Assembly: GCA_902594875.1 (NCBI GenBank)
Contig: CACJNU010000012.1
Span: forward strand, 1 to 50,949
DNA length: 50,949 nucleotides
Direction: 5' to 3'
Origin: an uncultured Prochlorococcus sp.
Lineage (GTDB): Bacteria > Cyanobacteriota > Cyanobacteriia > PCC-6307 > Cyanobiaceae
This document shows, piece by piece, positions 40,722 through 48,136 of the stretch (position 1 is its first letter; each line of letters starts with the position of its first letter). The notes below the pieces were generated by a model. The model made no database searches. It was not told where the DNA came from and saw nothing but the letters and a program-made list of their open reading frames with translations. The position numbers and the translations under genes are program-made.

Positions 40722-40991
40722 TTAAATCCTTTTTTTATCAAAAAAACCCTTATTTCCTTCTCCATCTGGATCTATAAAACTTGATGGATCTAAAATCCAT
40801 CTTTCAATTAATCTTTCTAATTTCTCTTGATCTTTTTGCTCTAAACTATTGCAATTCCTTAATGCTTGGAGATAACCATCACTATATAATTTAAGATCAG
40901 ATGGGCTATGAAAACGAGTAACTAAGTCCTGGCAACTATCGCAAATTGATTGAAAGTGACGAATTGCTTTGGGGTTTTCAAATGATGTCAT
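40722..40991 (-). CDS. Small conserved cyanobacterial protein, unknown
   Basis: An 89-residue soluble, mostly helical protein without signal peptide. It has a Cys pair in ICDSCQD and the conserved-looking YLQALRNC and LIERWILDPSSFIDPDGEG stretches. I believe it belongs to a short cyanobacteria-specific family of unknown function but cannot name it with confidence. It lies convergent to grxD and divergent from the response regulator gene. Confidence 0.75.
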   Translation of the reverse strand: MTSFENPKAIRHFQSICDSCQDLVTRFHSPSDLKLYSDGYLQALRNCNSLEQKDQEKLERLIERWILDPSSFIDPDGEGNKGFFDKKRI

Positions 40992-41077
40992 AATTCGATA
41001 AATTCTGATTTTTATTTTGCATTTGTTATACCTTATTAAAGACGATCAAAAATTGCCTGGCCAAACAGTAATTAAGA

Positions 41078-41815
41078 ATGCAATCATCTGAGCAAATCTT
41101 AGCTTCAACTCCTGGCAGTTCACAATTGCCTACGAGCTCTCAAACTCCCTCAAGAGTTCTAGTTGTTGAACCTCATCCCACACTTAGAACAGTCCTTGTG
41201 CAAAGGCTTCGCCAAGATGGACATTTAGCTGCAGCAGTAGGAACAGCTGCTGAAGCTATAGACTTATGCAGAGAACAATCACCTGACTTATTAGTTAGCG
41301 CAGAAATCCTTGATCAGAATACTGCAATGAGACTATCCCAACACCTTGGGTCTTCAGTCATAGTTTTAACGGCAAGATCAGGTGTTGAAGCATTAGTAAA
41401 TCTATTAGATGAAGGTGCAGATGATGTTCTCAGAAAACCTTTTGGCCTCGAAGAGCTTGCAGCACGATGCAGAACACTCTTAAAAAGAGGAAGGATAGGA
41501 TTACAAGAAAAAGTTGAGGTTGGACCTTTAGAGGTTCATCTTCTTTTAAGACAAGTCACTTTAAGCGAGAAGCCCGTTGAATTAAGCCCTAGAGAGTTTG
41601 CACTGCTTTGCGCTCTATTAATGCCACCTGGAATGGTAAGAAGTCGTCAAGAGCTCTTAAGAATGGCTTGGCCGCCCTTCAGTGGTGGCCCTAGGTCTGT
41701 TGATACCCAGGTATTAACTTTGAGGAGAAAATTGGAACAGGCTGGACTAGGAGAAGGCGGAGGAATAACCACTGTTAGACAACAAGGTTATCGATTCAGT
41801 ATTGATAATATTTAA
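41078..41815 (+). CDS. Atypical OmpR-type response regulator without phosphoacceptor Asp
   Basis: A 245-residue protein. A Ser/Thr/Pro/Gln-rich N-terminus (1-25) precedes a receiver fold (27-138) and a winged-helix DNA-binding domain (about 143-245, with SPREFALLCAL and SVDTQVLTLRRKLE). In the receiver the acidic pair is E31-P32 instead of DD. The phosphorylation site aligned in PDLLVSAEIL is Ala75, while Thr98 and Lys120 remain. It should therefore work without His-Asp phosphotransfer. Its codon use is less AT-rich than its neighbours. The stop overlaps that of the convergent gene in TTAA. Confidence 0.9.
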   Translation: MQSSEQILASTPGSSQLPTSSQTPSRVLVVEPHPTLRTVLVQRLRQDGHLAAAVGTAAEAIDLCREQSPDLLVSAEILDQNTAMRLSQHLGSSVIVLTARSGVEALVNLLDEGADDVLRKPFGLEELAARCRTLLKRGRIGLQEKVEVGPLEVHLLLRQVTLSEKPVELSPREFALLCALLMPPGMVRSRQELLRMAWPPFSGGPRSVDTQVLTLRRKLEQAGLGEGGGITTVRQQGYRFSIDNI

Positions 41816-42318
41816 TTTAGAAAAGCAAAAAGTTCACCGATAATCATTAAAACGGATAGTATTGTTAGTAGTTTATATGTCCATAATGGTGATATATAAG
41901 ATATTTCATTTATAGCAATCCCAGTATTACTGGAGACAATTAATAAGAATTTTTCAAAGTTTTCCACTCTCTGCGGAACTAGAAAATTATCACCTTGAAA
42001 AGTATTAAAGTAATAAACTTTACTACCCTGACTTGTTGGAAGCGATTTGATTAATTTAATATCTTTCCAAGAAATCTCCCAATTTTTTTTTCCCAGGAAT
42101 TTAGAAATAAAGCTACATTTGTATGAAATTTTATTACTACAAGTTTCTACATAATCACTTGTGATATTGATAATCAAATAAAGCCCTAATGCAAAAATTA
42201 TAACAGAGGGTATTTTTAATTTTTCAATTGAAACAAACGGTAAAGGAATTGTAAGCGCTAAATAAAGAGAAACTAACGAACTTTTTACAAAAAAAAGAGT
42301 TTTAAACTGTTCTATCAT
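41812..42318 (-). CDS. Membrane protein of unknown function
   Basis: A 168-residue protein with two N-terminal hydrophobic helices (about 10-28, 37-53) and one at the C-terminus (about 148-165). Between them is a cytosolic beta-rich stretch (KNWEISWKDIKLIKSLPTS then KVYYFNTF) reminiscent of a bacterial PH-like domain. No function can be assigned. It follows crtH by 14 bp and is probably its co-transcript. Confidence 0.72.
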   Translation of the reverse strand: MIEQFKTLFFVKSSLVSLYLALTIPLPFVSIEKLKIPSVIIFALGLYLIINITSDYVETCSNKISYKCSFISKFLGKKNWEISWKDIKLIKSLPTSQGSKVYYFNTFQGDNFLVPQRVENFEKFLLIVSSNTGIAINEISYISPLWTYKLLTILSVLMIIGELFAFLN

Positions 42319-42332
42319 TTAATAGGGATCCT

Positions 42333-43877
42333 TTAGTCGGGCAATTTAAAACTGTTTATGTTTAATTTTGCACCTATTTTGTGAGCACATGCATATCCAC
42401 TAAAAGCAACTGCATTTAGGCCTTGGCCAGGAAAGCATGAATCACCCACACAATAAAGATTTTGAATTTTTGTAGTATTGAAAGGCATTGGGAGAAGTCC
42501 AAGCAACTTTTTACTGGGAATTGGCCCATAACTACCTTCATATCTTCCAAGAAACTTTTTATGAGTTTTGGGTGTACCAATTTCTTTGTGATCAATATTT
42601 TGTTCAAGATTAGGAAGAATAGTTGATATTTTTTTAACAAGAAATAAAAAATATTTTTCTTTCTTTTGCAAATATTCTTTCCTTGATAGGCCTTCCCATT
42701 CACTCATTGATGAAGGAGTAAATGCATGTACGATATGTTTACCATCTGGAGCCAAAGACGAGTCAAGCAAAGTGGGTATAGATACAAAAATCACACCCTT
42801 TTCACTTTCTAATTCATCCCAATTTTCAACGATTATATGATGACAATTAAAATTATCAGATATAATATTTTTTTCTACTCCAAGGTGAATCGAAACAAAG
42901 GATGGTGAGGGTTTATAAGTTTCTGACCATTTATATTCACTTTTTGGGACGTTTTTACTAGAAATTAAGCCTTTAGTTTTATCTTTTAGTCCAAATGTAT
43001 CCCATCTGGTGGAGTTGGATACAATAATATTTGAATATAATTCTTCCCCATTTGAAAGCTTTACTCCAACGGCTTTATTATCCTTTAAAAGAATTTCAGT
43101 CACATTAGCTTTGTATCTTATTTTGCCTCCTAATTTTTGTATGCCCGAAACTAACTTCTCTGCTATGGTTCCCACTCCCCCTTTTGGATAATTTATTCCC
43201 CCAGCATGCCTATCTGTAAAAACCATTCCCGCATTAATCATAGGGGTTTTGAGAGCTGGCATTACAGACCAACAGAAACATTCGATATCGATAAATTTTA
43301 AAAGTTCAGGATCATTTATGAATTTTCTTGCTACATCTCCTGCATTTACTGGTAACCATCTAGCTAAACCTAAACACGATAATGGAGATTTTAAGAAAAC
43401 TTTAAAAAGATAACTTGGATCCTCTATTGATAAAAGAGGCATTGAATCTAAACATTTAAATACACTTGCACAAGTATCGTAAAATTTCTTGATACCTTTT
43501 TTTTCCTTGGGAAAACTATCTGATAATTTATCTATAAATTTATCATAATTTTTATCTACAGAAATATTAAGATTATGCGGTAGATGATATTCCAATTGCA
43601 CAGGATCAGGAATAGTTTCGCATTTTTCATTTACATCTTTTAAAGCACGAGTTAATAAATTAGTATAACCTTTATCTCCAAATCCAAATATCATTGAAGC
43701 GCCAACATCAAAGGTATAGCCTTTCCTCTTAAATGACCCCCCACTTCCTCCCGGAATAATATATTTCTCAAGAACTAATACTCGGGCCCCCTTAGAAGCT
43801 AGTTGCGATGCTGTTACTAATCCTCCAATTCCTGAGCCAATAATAATTGCATCGAAATTTTTCTTATTAAATTCCAT
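42333..43877 (-). CDS. crtH: Carotenoid isomerase (prolycopene isomerase)
   Basis: A flavoprotein converting poly-cis lycopene to all-trans lycopene, upstream of carotene and zeaxanthin synthesis. At 514 residues it has the FAD dinucleotide fold IIGSGIGGLVTASQLAS, then the GGSGGSFKRKGYTFDVGASMIFG segment and the C-terminal FAD contact YCVGDSCFPGQGLNAVAFSG. It resembles CrtI-type desaturases, but the overall pattern and its presence in a cyanobacterium favour CrtH. Confidence 0.93.
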   Translation of the reverse strand: MEFNKKNFDAIIIGSGIGGLVTASQLASKGARVLVLEKYIIPGGSGGSFKRKGYTFDVGASMIFGFGDKGYTNLLTRALKDVNEKCETIPDPVQLEYHLPHNLNISVDKNYDKFIDKLSDSFPKEKKGIKKFYDTCASVFKCLDSMPLLSIEDPSYLFKVFLKSPLSCLGLARWLPVNAGDVARKFINDPELLKFIDIECFCWSVMPALKTPMINAGMVFTDRHAGGINYPKGGVGTIAEKLVSGIQKLGGKIRYKANVTEILLKDNKAVGVKLSNGEELYSNIIVSNSTRWDTFGLKDKTKGLISSKNVPKSEYKWSETYKPSPSFVSIHLGVEKNIISDNFNCHHIIVENWDELESEKGVIFVSIPTLLDSSLAPDGKHIVHAFTPSSMSEWEGLSRKEYLQKKEKYFLFLVKKISTILPNLEQNIDHKEIGTPKTHKKFLGRYEGSYGPIPSKKLLGLLPMPFNTTKIQNLYCVGDSCFPGQGLNAVAFSGYACAHKIGAKLNINSFKLPD

Positions 43878-43901
43878 TTTTTGGATCCTTGATAACTAAT
43901 C

Positions 43902-45314
43902 TTAGTAAATTTTGCTAAGTAAGTGGTCCTTTTCGAGACAAGAATCTAGTGTATTTTTAAAGTCATTCAAGGCTTCTGTAGATCTTTCTTGATAAGCTCT
44001 ATACCTTAATCTTTTATCTTTAATTCTTTTAGGAAGTTCTGGGACTAAACCAAATGAAGCAGGCATTGGTTGGAATTTATTATTTTTATGATTGGACAAT
44101 ATTTGATTTTTGATACTAATAAAATTTATTAAAGAACCAATCATTGATTCCTCAGGAAAACTAACTGGTTTTTTACCCTTAGCTAATAAGGATGCATTTA
44201 TTCCTGCAAGCAAGCCCCCTGCTGCTGCTGCTGCATAACCTTCCGTACCAGTTATTTGACCCGCAGCAAAAAGATTTTGCCTTTTGATAAATTGTAATGT
44301 AGGTAAAAGTAATTTTGGTGATTCTAAAAAAGTATTTCTATGCATTACTCCAAATCGTACAAACTCAGCCTTTTCTAAACCAGGAATTTTCCTAAATATT
44401 CTTTTTTGCTCAGACCATTTGAGGTTAGTTTGAAAACCTACCATATTTAGTAATTTCCCTTCTAAATCTTCTTTCCTTAATTGGACAACTGCATGAGGTC
44501 GTTTTTTTAATCTATTTTCCCTATCAAATAAATCTCCCCATTTTGGATTCCACAACCCAATAGACTTTAATGGTCCATACCTCATTGTATCAACTCCTCT
44601 TCTAGCAATTTCTTCAATTGGTAAGCAAGCTTCAAAGAAATTGGCTGATTCTTTCTCAAAGTCTTTTAATTTAGCTTGTTCTCCTTCTATTAGTTCATTT
44701 CTGAATTGGATATAATCATGCTTATCCATAGGGCAATTAAAATATGCCGGATCTCCTTTGTCGTACCTACTAGCTTTAAATACAATCTCTTGATCAATAG
44801 TATCTCCATAAATAATAGGACTGGCGGCATCAAAAAAATGACACGCGTCAATACCTGTAAAAGCTTGAATTTTATAAGACAACTCATCAGCAGTTAATGG
44901 ACCAGTTGCGAGTATCGTTATATTTTCTTTACTTGGGAGATCTAATTGTTCAAATCTCAAAATTTCAATTAAAGGATGATTTGATAAAGCATCAGTTAAA
45001 GCAATACTAAATTTAGATCTATCAACCGCCAAAGCGCCCCCTGCCGGTACAGCAAATTTATCAGCTGTTTGAACTATCAATGATTTAAAAATTCTAAGTT
45101 CTTTTTGCAATAAACCCGCAGCTCTATCAGGACTTAAAGCTCCAAAACTATTACTACAAACTAATTCTCCAAATTCACCAGTATGATGAGCTGGCGTTGA
45201 TTTGATGGGTCTCATTTCAACTAATTTAACAGGTACGCCAAAATTTGCTACTTGCCAAGCAGCTTCTGATCCTGCTAGACCAGCTCCAATTACTATTACT
45301 TCTTTATCTAACAA
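43902..45314 (-). CDS. trmFO: Methylenetetrahydrofolate-tRNA-(uracil-5-)-methyltransferase TrmFO
   Basis: A folate- and FAD-dependent enzyme making ribothymidine at tRNA position 54. At 470 residues it begins with [18 protein letters not shown] and VKLVEMRP. The family-typical [12 protein letters not shown] holds the essential Cys. NCPMDKHDY and [19 protein letters not shown] are also conserved. It is flanked by psbY (6 bp) and crtH (24 bp), giving a probable psbY-trmFO-crtH transcript. Confidence 0.97.
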   Translation of the reverse strand: MLDKEVIVIGAGLAGSEAAWQVANFGVPVKLVEMRPIKSTPAHHTGEFGELVCSNSFGALSPDRAAGLLQKELRIFKSLIVQTADKFAVPAGGALAVDRSKFSIALTDALSNHPLIEILRFEQLDLPSKENITILATGPLTADELSYKIQAFTGIDACHFFDAASPIIYGDTIDQEIVFKASRYDKGDPAYFNCPMDKHDYIQFRNELIEGEQAKLKDFEKESANFFEACLPIEEIARRGVDTMRYGPLKSIGLWNPKWGDLFDRENRLKKRPHAVVQLRKEDLEGKLLNMVGFQTNLKWSEQKRIFRKIPGLEKAEFVRFGVMHRNTFLESPKLLLPTLQFIKRQNLFAAGQITGTEGYAAAAAGGLLAGINASLLAKGKKPVSFPEESMIGSLINFISIKNQILSNHKNNKFQPMPASFGLVPELPKRIKDKRLRYRAYQERSTEALNDFKNTLDSCLEKDHLLSKIY

Positions 45315-45320
45315 ATTGGT

Positions 45321-45437
45321 CTAATCCTTGCCCAAAAAGTCCCTATTGAATTGTTCTCTTGCTGGTTTTTGTATATTAAATATAACCCAAGCTAAAGCAG
45401 CGATAATGGGCGCAAAAACTACGATAGTTCTAAGCAT
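45321..45437 (-). CDS. psbY: Photosystem II protein PsbY
   Basis: A 38-residue single-helix thylakoid protein, begun at the ATG at 45437. It has one transmembrane helix (about 5-20) followed by the PsbY-like core [15 protein letters not shown] and a short charged tail. PsbY is a peripheral PSII subunit near cytochrome b559. The assignment rests on the WxxFNI..A..Q pattern and length. The stop is 6 bp before the trmFO start. Confidence 0.78.
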
Positions 45438-45615
45438 TTTAAGAATCCTAATAATCTATTAAATAATCTTAACTTTTAACTGTAACTTTAGAGAGAAATT
45501 TTAATTTTTTATTTCATAAGTTAAGAATTGTTTTTCTATTGTTCAACTTGAGATAAAAAGTTGTTTTTTTTACCTTAAAAAGGGATAATTCCATATGTAC
45601 TTAATTTTACAAAAT

Positions 45616-45687
45616 GGGTCGCTAGCTCAGCGGTAGAGCATCCGGCTTTTAACCGGCTGGTCCTGAGTTCGAATCTCAGGCGACCCA
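45616..45687 (+). tRNA. trnK: tRNA-Lys (UUU)
   Basis: A complete cloverleaf: acceptor GGGTCGC pairing with GCGACCC, discriminator A, D-arm GCTC/GAGC, anticodon loop CTTTTAA with anticodon TTT, and T-arm CTGAG-TTCGAAT-CTCAG. The first anticodon-stem pair (27-43) is a U-C mismatch. CCA is not encoded. An imperfect AT-rich hairpin follows (about 45692-45717) but has no U-tract. Confidence 0.97.
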
Positions 45688-45980
45688 CATTTTTTAATTG
45701 AGTTCATCTCATTAAAAGTGAAAGAAAATAGCTCCCAAATTATAAATATCTCTTACCTAGTAATTTGTTTTCAGTTGATTAACGATTTTTAGACTAATTT
45801 CAAGCAATTTCGTCCGTAAATAAATCAAGTATCATATTCAGGATGTTCAAAATATAAAGCAGTTTAAATCTCATCAAGTTGCCGAAAATCCTATTTAATT
45901 TATTTAAAACTTCAATGAACTTGTTTTGAATTATCTGCAATACATTCTTTCAATGCTTATCAGACCAAAAAAGTATTAAG

Positions 45981-46003
45981 CACAATTTTGTAACAATATT
46001 GTG
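45981..46003. promoter_or_regulatory. Inverted repeat, possible operator
   Basis: CACAAT (45981-45986) and ATTGTG (45998-46003) form a dyad with an 11-bp centre, about 80 bp upstream of the predicted hli -35 box. Spacing fits a dimeric transcription factor. It does not match the NtcA consensus (GTA-N8-TAC), and no regulator is identified. Confidence 0.3.
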
Positions 46004-46060
46004 AAATTAATGCATAATTTTCACTATATAATCAAAACTTGCAAAAAAACTAAAAATTAC

Positions 46061-46090
46061 TTTACAAAGCTTCATAATCCCTGTTACAAT
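46061..46090 (+). promoter_or_regulatory. Predicted promoter of the high-light-inducible gene
   Basis: A -35-like TTTACA (46061-46066) and a -10-like TACAAT (46085-46090) are separated by 18 bp. A start near 46097 would leave a leader of about 22 nt before the ATG at 46119. TTACA is the core of the RpaB-bound HLR1 element, but the required closely spaced second repeat is not present. Confidence 0.4.
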
Positions 46091-46118
46091 AATTCATATA
46101 CATTTCTTTTTCTAAATT

Positions 46119-46226
46119 ATGACACCTGAAGCAGAACGTTTTAACGGTTGGGCAGCAATGTTAGGTTTTGTTGCAGCAGTTGGCGCATATGTAACTACTG
46201 GACAAATCATTCCTGGTTGGTTTTAA
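46119..46226 (+). CDS. hli: High-light-inducible protein (one-helix Chl a/b-binding-like)
   Basis: A 35-residue protein with the chlorophyll-binding motif ERFNGWAAMLGF, the ExxNGxxAMxG core of HLIPs, followed by the rest of one transmembrane helix and the short tail GQIIPGWF. HLIPs bind chlorophyll and carotenoid and protect photosystem II assembly under excess light. Its length is typical of the short, multi-copy picocyanobacterial group. It stands alone in a long non-coding stretch with its own predicted promoter. Confidence 0.95.
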   Translation: MTPEAERFNGWAAMLGFVAAVGAYVTTGQIIPGWF

Positions 46227-46558
46227 ATTCTATTAACCCAGAATTTACAAATTCATTAAATTGCATTATGTACTTGATGAAAATCATCAGGTATAACAAA
46301 TAGCTAAATTATCCTCAAGTTCTTTCGAAATTAAAGTCTTTACTTAAATTTCGATTAGTTTGTGGATATTTTTTTTTTGGATAAATTATTTAATAATTCA
46401 TTTCTTGCGCACTAAATTATTGGCTTGTGTACGAAAGAACTAACTGAAGACTTCCCATAATAGGTTAAATGATAGTAATTAATAAATTGCCGTTTATTTG
46501 GCTAAATACCTTCTTACTTGCTTTTTAAAGCTACCATAAACAGAATTTTTTACTAAAT
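46227..46558. other. 332-bp region without a recognised gene
   Basis: AT-rich DNA between hli and the microprotein gene. The only structure I note is a short stem (46273-46279 with 46285-46291, 7 bp with one G-U wobble, 5-nt loop) about 50 bp after the hli stop. It has no U-tract, so it may be a 3' stabilising hairpin rather than a terminator. Confidence 0.4.
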
Positions 46559-46693
46559 TCATATTCTATAGTTTTTTTTATCTATGTTATCCAAGCATGT
46601 AGAACATAATAAATGGCCTTTTTTACTCCAAAATGTTTTCGTTGATCTTTCTATATCCTTTTTACATATTAAACATTTAAATATTGGAACCAT
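46559..46693 (-). CDS. Zinc-ribbon-like microprotein (two CxxC motifs)
   Basis: A 44-residue frame from the ATG at 46693. It reads Cys7-x2-Cys10, nineteen residues, then Cys30-x2-Cys33, the spacing of a small zinc ribbon. Lys-rich flanks and FWSKKGH lie between the knuckles. No Shine-Dalgarno is visible, which is common in this genome type. A short inverted repeat (46736-46742 / 46753-46759) lies just upstream. I recognise no named family. The chance of two well-placed CxxC pairs in an AT-rich non-gene is low, which is the main support. Confidence 0.55.
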   Translation of the reverse strand: MVPIFKCLICKKDIERSTKTFWSKKGHLLCSTCLDNIDKKNYRI

Positions 46694-46849
46694 TGAATTA
46701 TAAATTTTTGAAATAGGATTTTTTATTAATATTGAGACTTAAAGTAATTATATTAAGTCAAAAATTTAAATCAATACAAATAAATCATAAGTAACGCTTT
46801 TATCTAAAATTTCTATGTTTTAAATAATAAAATAATTAAATTAATCAAT

Positions 46850-46883
46850 AAAAAGAGACCTGCTTAAAAGCAGGTCTCTTTTT
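46850..46883. terminator. Strong bidirectional intrinsic terminator downstream of the porin gene
   Basis: AAAAAGAGACCTGC and GCAGGTCTCTTTTT form a perfect 14-bp stem (8-9 bp of it GC-containing) around TTAAAA, with A and T runs on the two sides. On the reverse strand it lies 25 bp past the porin stop and ends in a U-run, so it should terminate the porin transcript. It can also work on the forward strand. Confidence 0.85.
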
Positions 46884-47722
46884 GTGTGTAAGTTTTTTCT
46901 AATCCTCTTAGAAAGCGAATGAAGATTTAACAAAGATAGCTGTTAGATCATCACCTGCAGTCTCTTGAATGATAACACCAGGAGTTACTGTTATACCGTC
47001 ATTTACAGGATAAGAGTAAGATGCTTCATAAACCATGTATTCTGTTGCGTTACTAGCAAAGTTACCAGCTGTTGCTGCACCAACACTTACTGAACCAGGA
47101 CCAACTTCAGGGAAAGTTAGACCAACGAAGTATCCGTTTGAATCTGTTCCAGATGTTTCTGAAGTTTCATAACCAACACTTAAGTCTGCTAATTCAAAAC
47201 TGTAAGTACCGTTGATTCCCCAAAGTGTTGTTTCATCTTTTGCAGCGTTATCTGTAGAAACGTAAGCAACAGCTACACCCCATGAATCAGCAGTATATGC
47301 AGCTTCAATACCGTAAGTGTCAGTACCAGCGTCTGTTAAAAGTCCGACTGTACTATCACTAGTAGATGAAAGACCCGCAGCTACTGAGAATCCTGAATCA
47401 AAAGCATAACTACCAGTTGCTGTAACACCGTTACCGCCTACACCGATAGAATTACCAGTTCCACAATCGCTCATGTAATCAGAGAATGCACTGTATGAAC
47501 ATGCTCCTGTGAATGAAGCGCTGATATCTGTATCAAAACCAGTTACCATTGATATTCCACCAACAGGGAATGAGTAAGTAACTCCATCAACTGATAAAGC
47601 AGCTCCTGTATCATAATCAAATGGGTTTGCAGCAGTAGGTCTTGAATCAGAACCACTATCAATAGCTATATCAAGAGAATCTTCTCCTGTGAAACTAGTT
47701 GACAAACCAATGTTGAAACCGT
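46856..47722. repeat. 867-bp perfect direct repeat, copy 1
   Basis: Matches 50083-50949 at a constant offset of 3227 bp. I compared the two copies line by line and found no mismatch or gap. The repeat begins inside the left arm of the terminator hairpin, and its other end is not visible because the window stops within copy 2. It covers the hairpin, the spacer and the C-terminal two thirds of the porin gene. Confidence 0.97.
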
Positions 47723-48032
47723 AATAAGCAGTTACTGCTTCAGTTGTAGTGTCACCATCGATAGCTCCGATAGCTGCATCTACACTGAAAGAAGCAGTTG
47801 TTGTTTCTGAGAAACCACCAGCAGGGCTAAAATCCTCAACTAGTCCTTCTCCACCAGCAATTAAAGGTTCACCGTTTGAAACATCATTCAAAAATGAATT
47901 AGATAGTTCAATACTCTCTAAATTAGAGTATTTTGATATTTCATCTACGTTTGCTTCACCAGCAATAGCAGTAAATGGAGCTAATAGTCCTAAAGTTGCA
48001 GGTGCTATTAGCAAGCTTTTAAAAAGCTTCAT
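46908..48032 (-). CDS. Picocyanobacterial outer-membrane porin
   Basis: A 374-residue exported beta-barrel protein. The ATG at 48032 is preferred because GAGGA lies 6-7 nt upstream. An in-frame GTG at 48044 falls inside that ribosome-binding stretch. The signal peptide ends about TAIA. The mature protein has alternating amphipathic strands starting at FSETTTASFSVDAAIG, a Cys pair in ACSYSAFSDYMSDC that probably forms a loop disulfide, and ends in the outer-membrane signature Phe (SSFAF). The usual N-terminal SLH domain of cyanobacterial Som porins seems reduced to a remnant (VDEISKYSN). Its codon use is less AT-rich than its neighbours, as expected for a very abundant protein. Confidence 0.9.
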   Translation of the reverse strand: MKLFKSLLIAPATLGLLAPFTAIAGEANVDEISKYSNLESIELSNSFLNDVSNGEPLIAGGEGLVEDFSPAGGFSETTTASFSVDAAIGAIDGDTTTEAVTAYYGFNIGLSTSFTGEDSLDIAIDSGSDSRPTAANPFDYDTGAALSVDGVTYSFPVGGISMVTGFDTDISASFTGACSYSAFSDYMSDCGTGNSIGVGGNGVTATGSYAFDSGFSVAAGLSSTSDSTVGLLTDAGTDTYGIEAAYTADSWGVAVAYVSTDNAAKDETTLWGINGTYSFELADLSVGYETSETSGTDSNGYFVGLTFPEVGPGSVSVGAATAGNFASNATEYMVYEASYSYPVNDGITVTPGVIIQETAGDDLTAIFVKSSFAF

Positions 48033-48037
48033 AAATT

Positions 48038-48046
48038 TCCTCACAC
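48038..48046 (-). promoter_or_regulatory. Predicted Yfr1 small-RNA target site over the porin ribosome-binding site
   Basis: The porin mRNA reads GUGUGAGGA here, an uninterrupted complement to UCCUCACAC, nine of the eleven bases of the conserved single-stranded element of the cyanobacterial small RNA Yfr1. It includes the Shine-Dalgarno GAGGA and ends 5 nt before the AUG. Yfr1 repression of two outer-membrane proteins has been reported in Prochlorococcus MED4. Its action here is inferred. Confidence 0.7.
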
Positions 48047-48136
48047 GAAAATATTCCTCAACATAGTGTAAAAGTTTTTTTTTTACAACCTTAAGTAGAC
48101 AAATATCAAGCTGGCTATTACTAAAAAAATTTCTAC

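Larger units (their letters stand above)
45688..46118. other. 431-bp intergenic region upstream of the high-light-inducible gene
   Basis: I see no open frame with a plausible start here. The region holds an imperfect hairpin right after tRNA-Lys (about 45692-45717), an inverted repeat CACAAT-N11-ATTGTG (45981-46003), and a sigma70-like promoter before the hli gene. Its length is unusual for this compact genome and leaves room for a small RNA or extended regulation, but no known RNA family was recognised. Confidence 0.5.

Noticed and set aside
45616..45687. tRNA-Lys as an integration (att) site of a mobile island
   Set aside because: No integrase and no duplicated tRNA 3' end were found within the window.
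45981..46003. NtcA binding site
   Set aside because: GTA is followed after eight bases by GTG, not TAC, so the consensus is not met.
46057..46089. HLR1 (RpaB) element upstream of hli
   Set aside because: TTACA occurs twice, but the copies are about 22 bp apart instead of being separated by two bases after each 8-nt half-site.
48033..48044. GTG start for the porin at 48044
   Set aside because: It falls within the Shine-Dalgarno/Yfr1 pairing stretch. ATG 48032 has proper SD spacing and gives a normal signal peptide.
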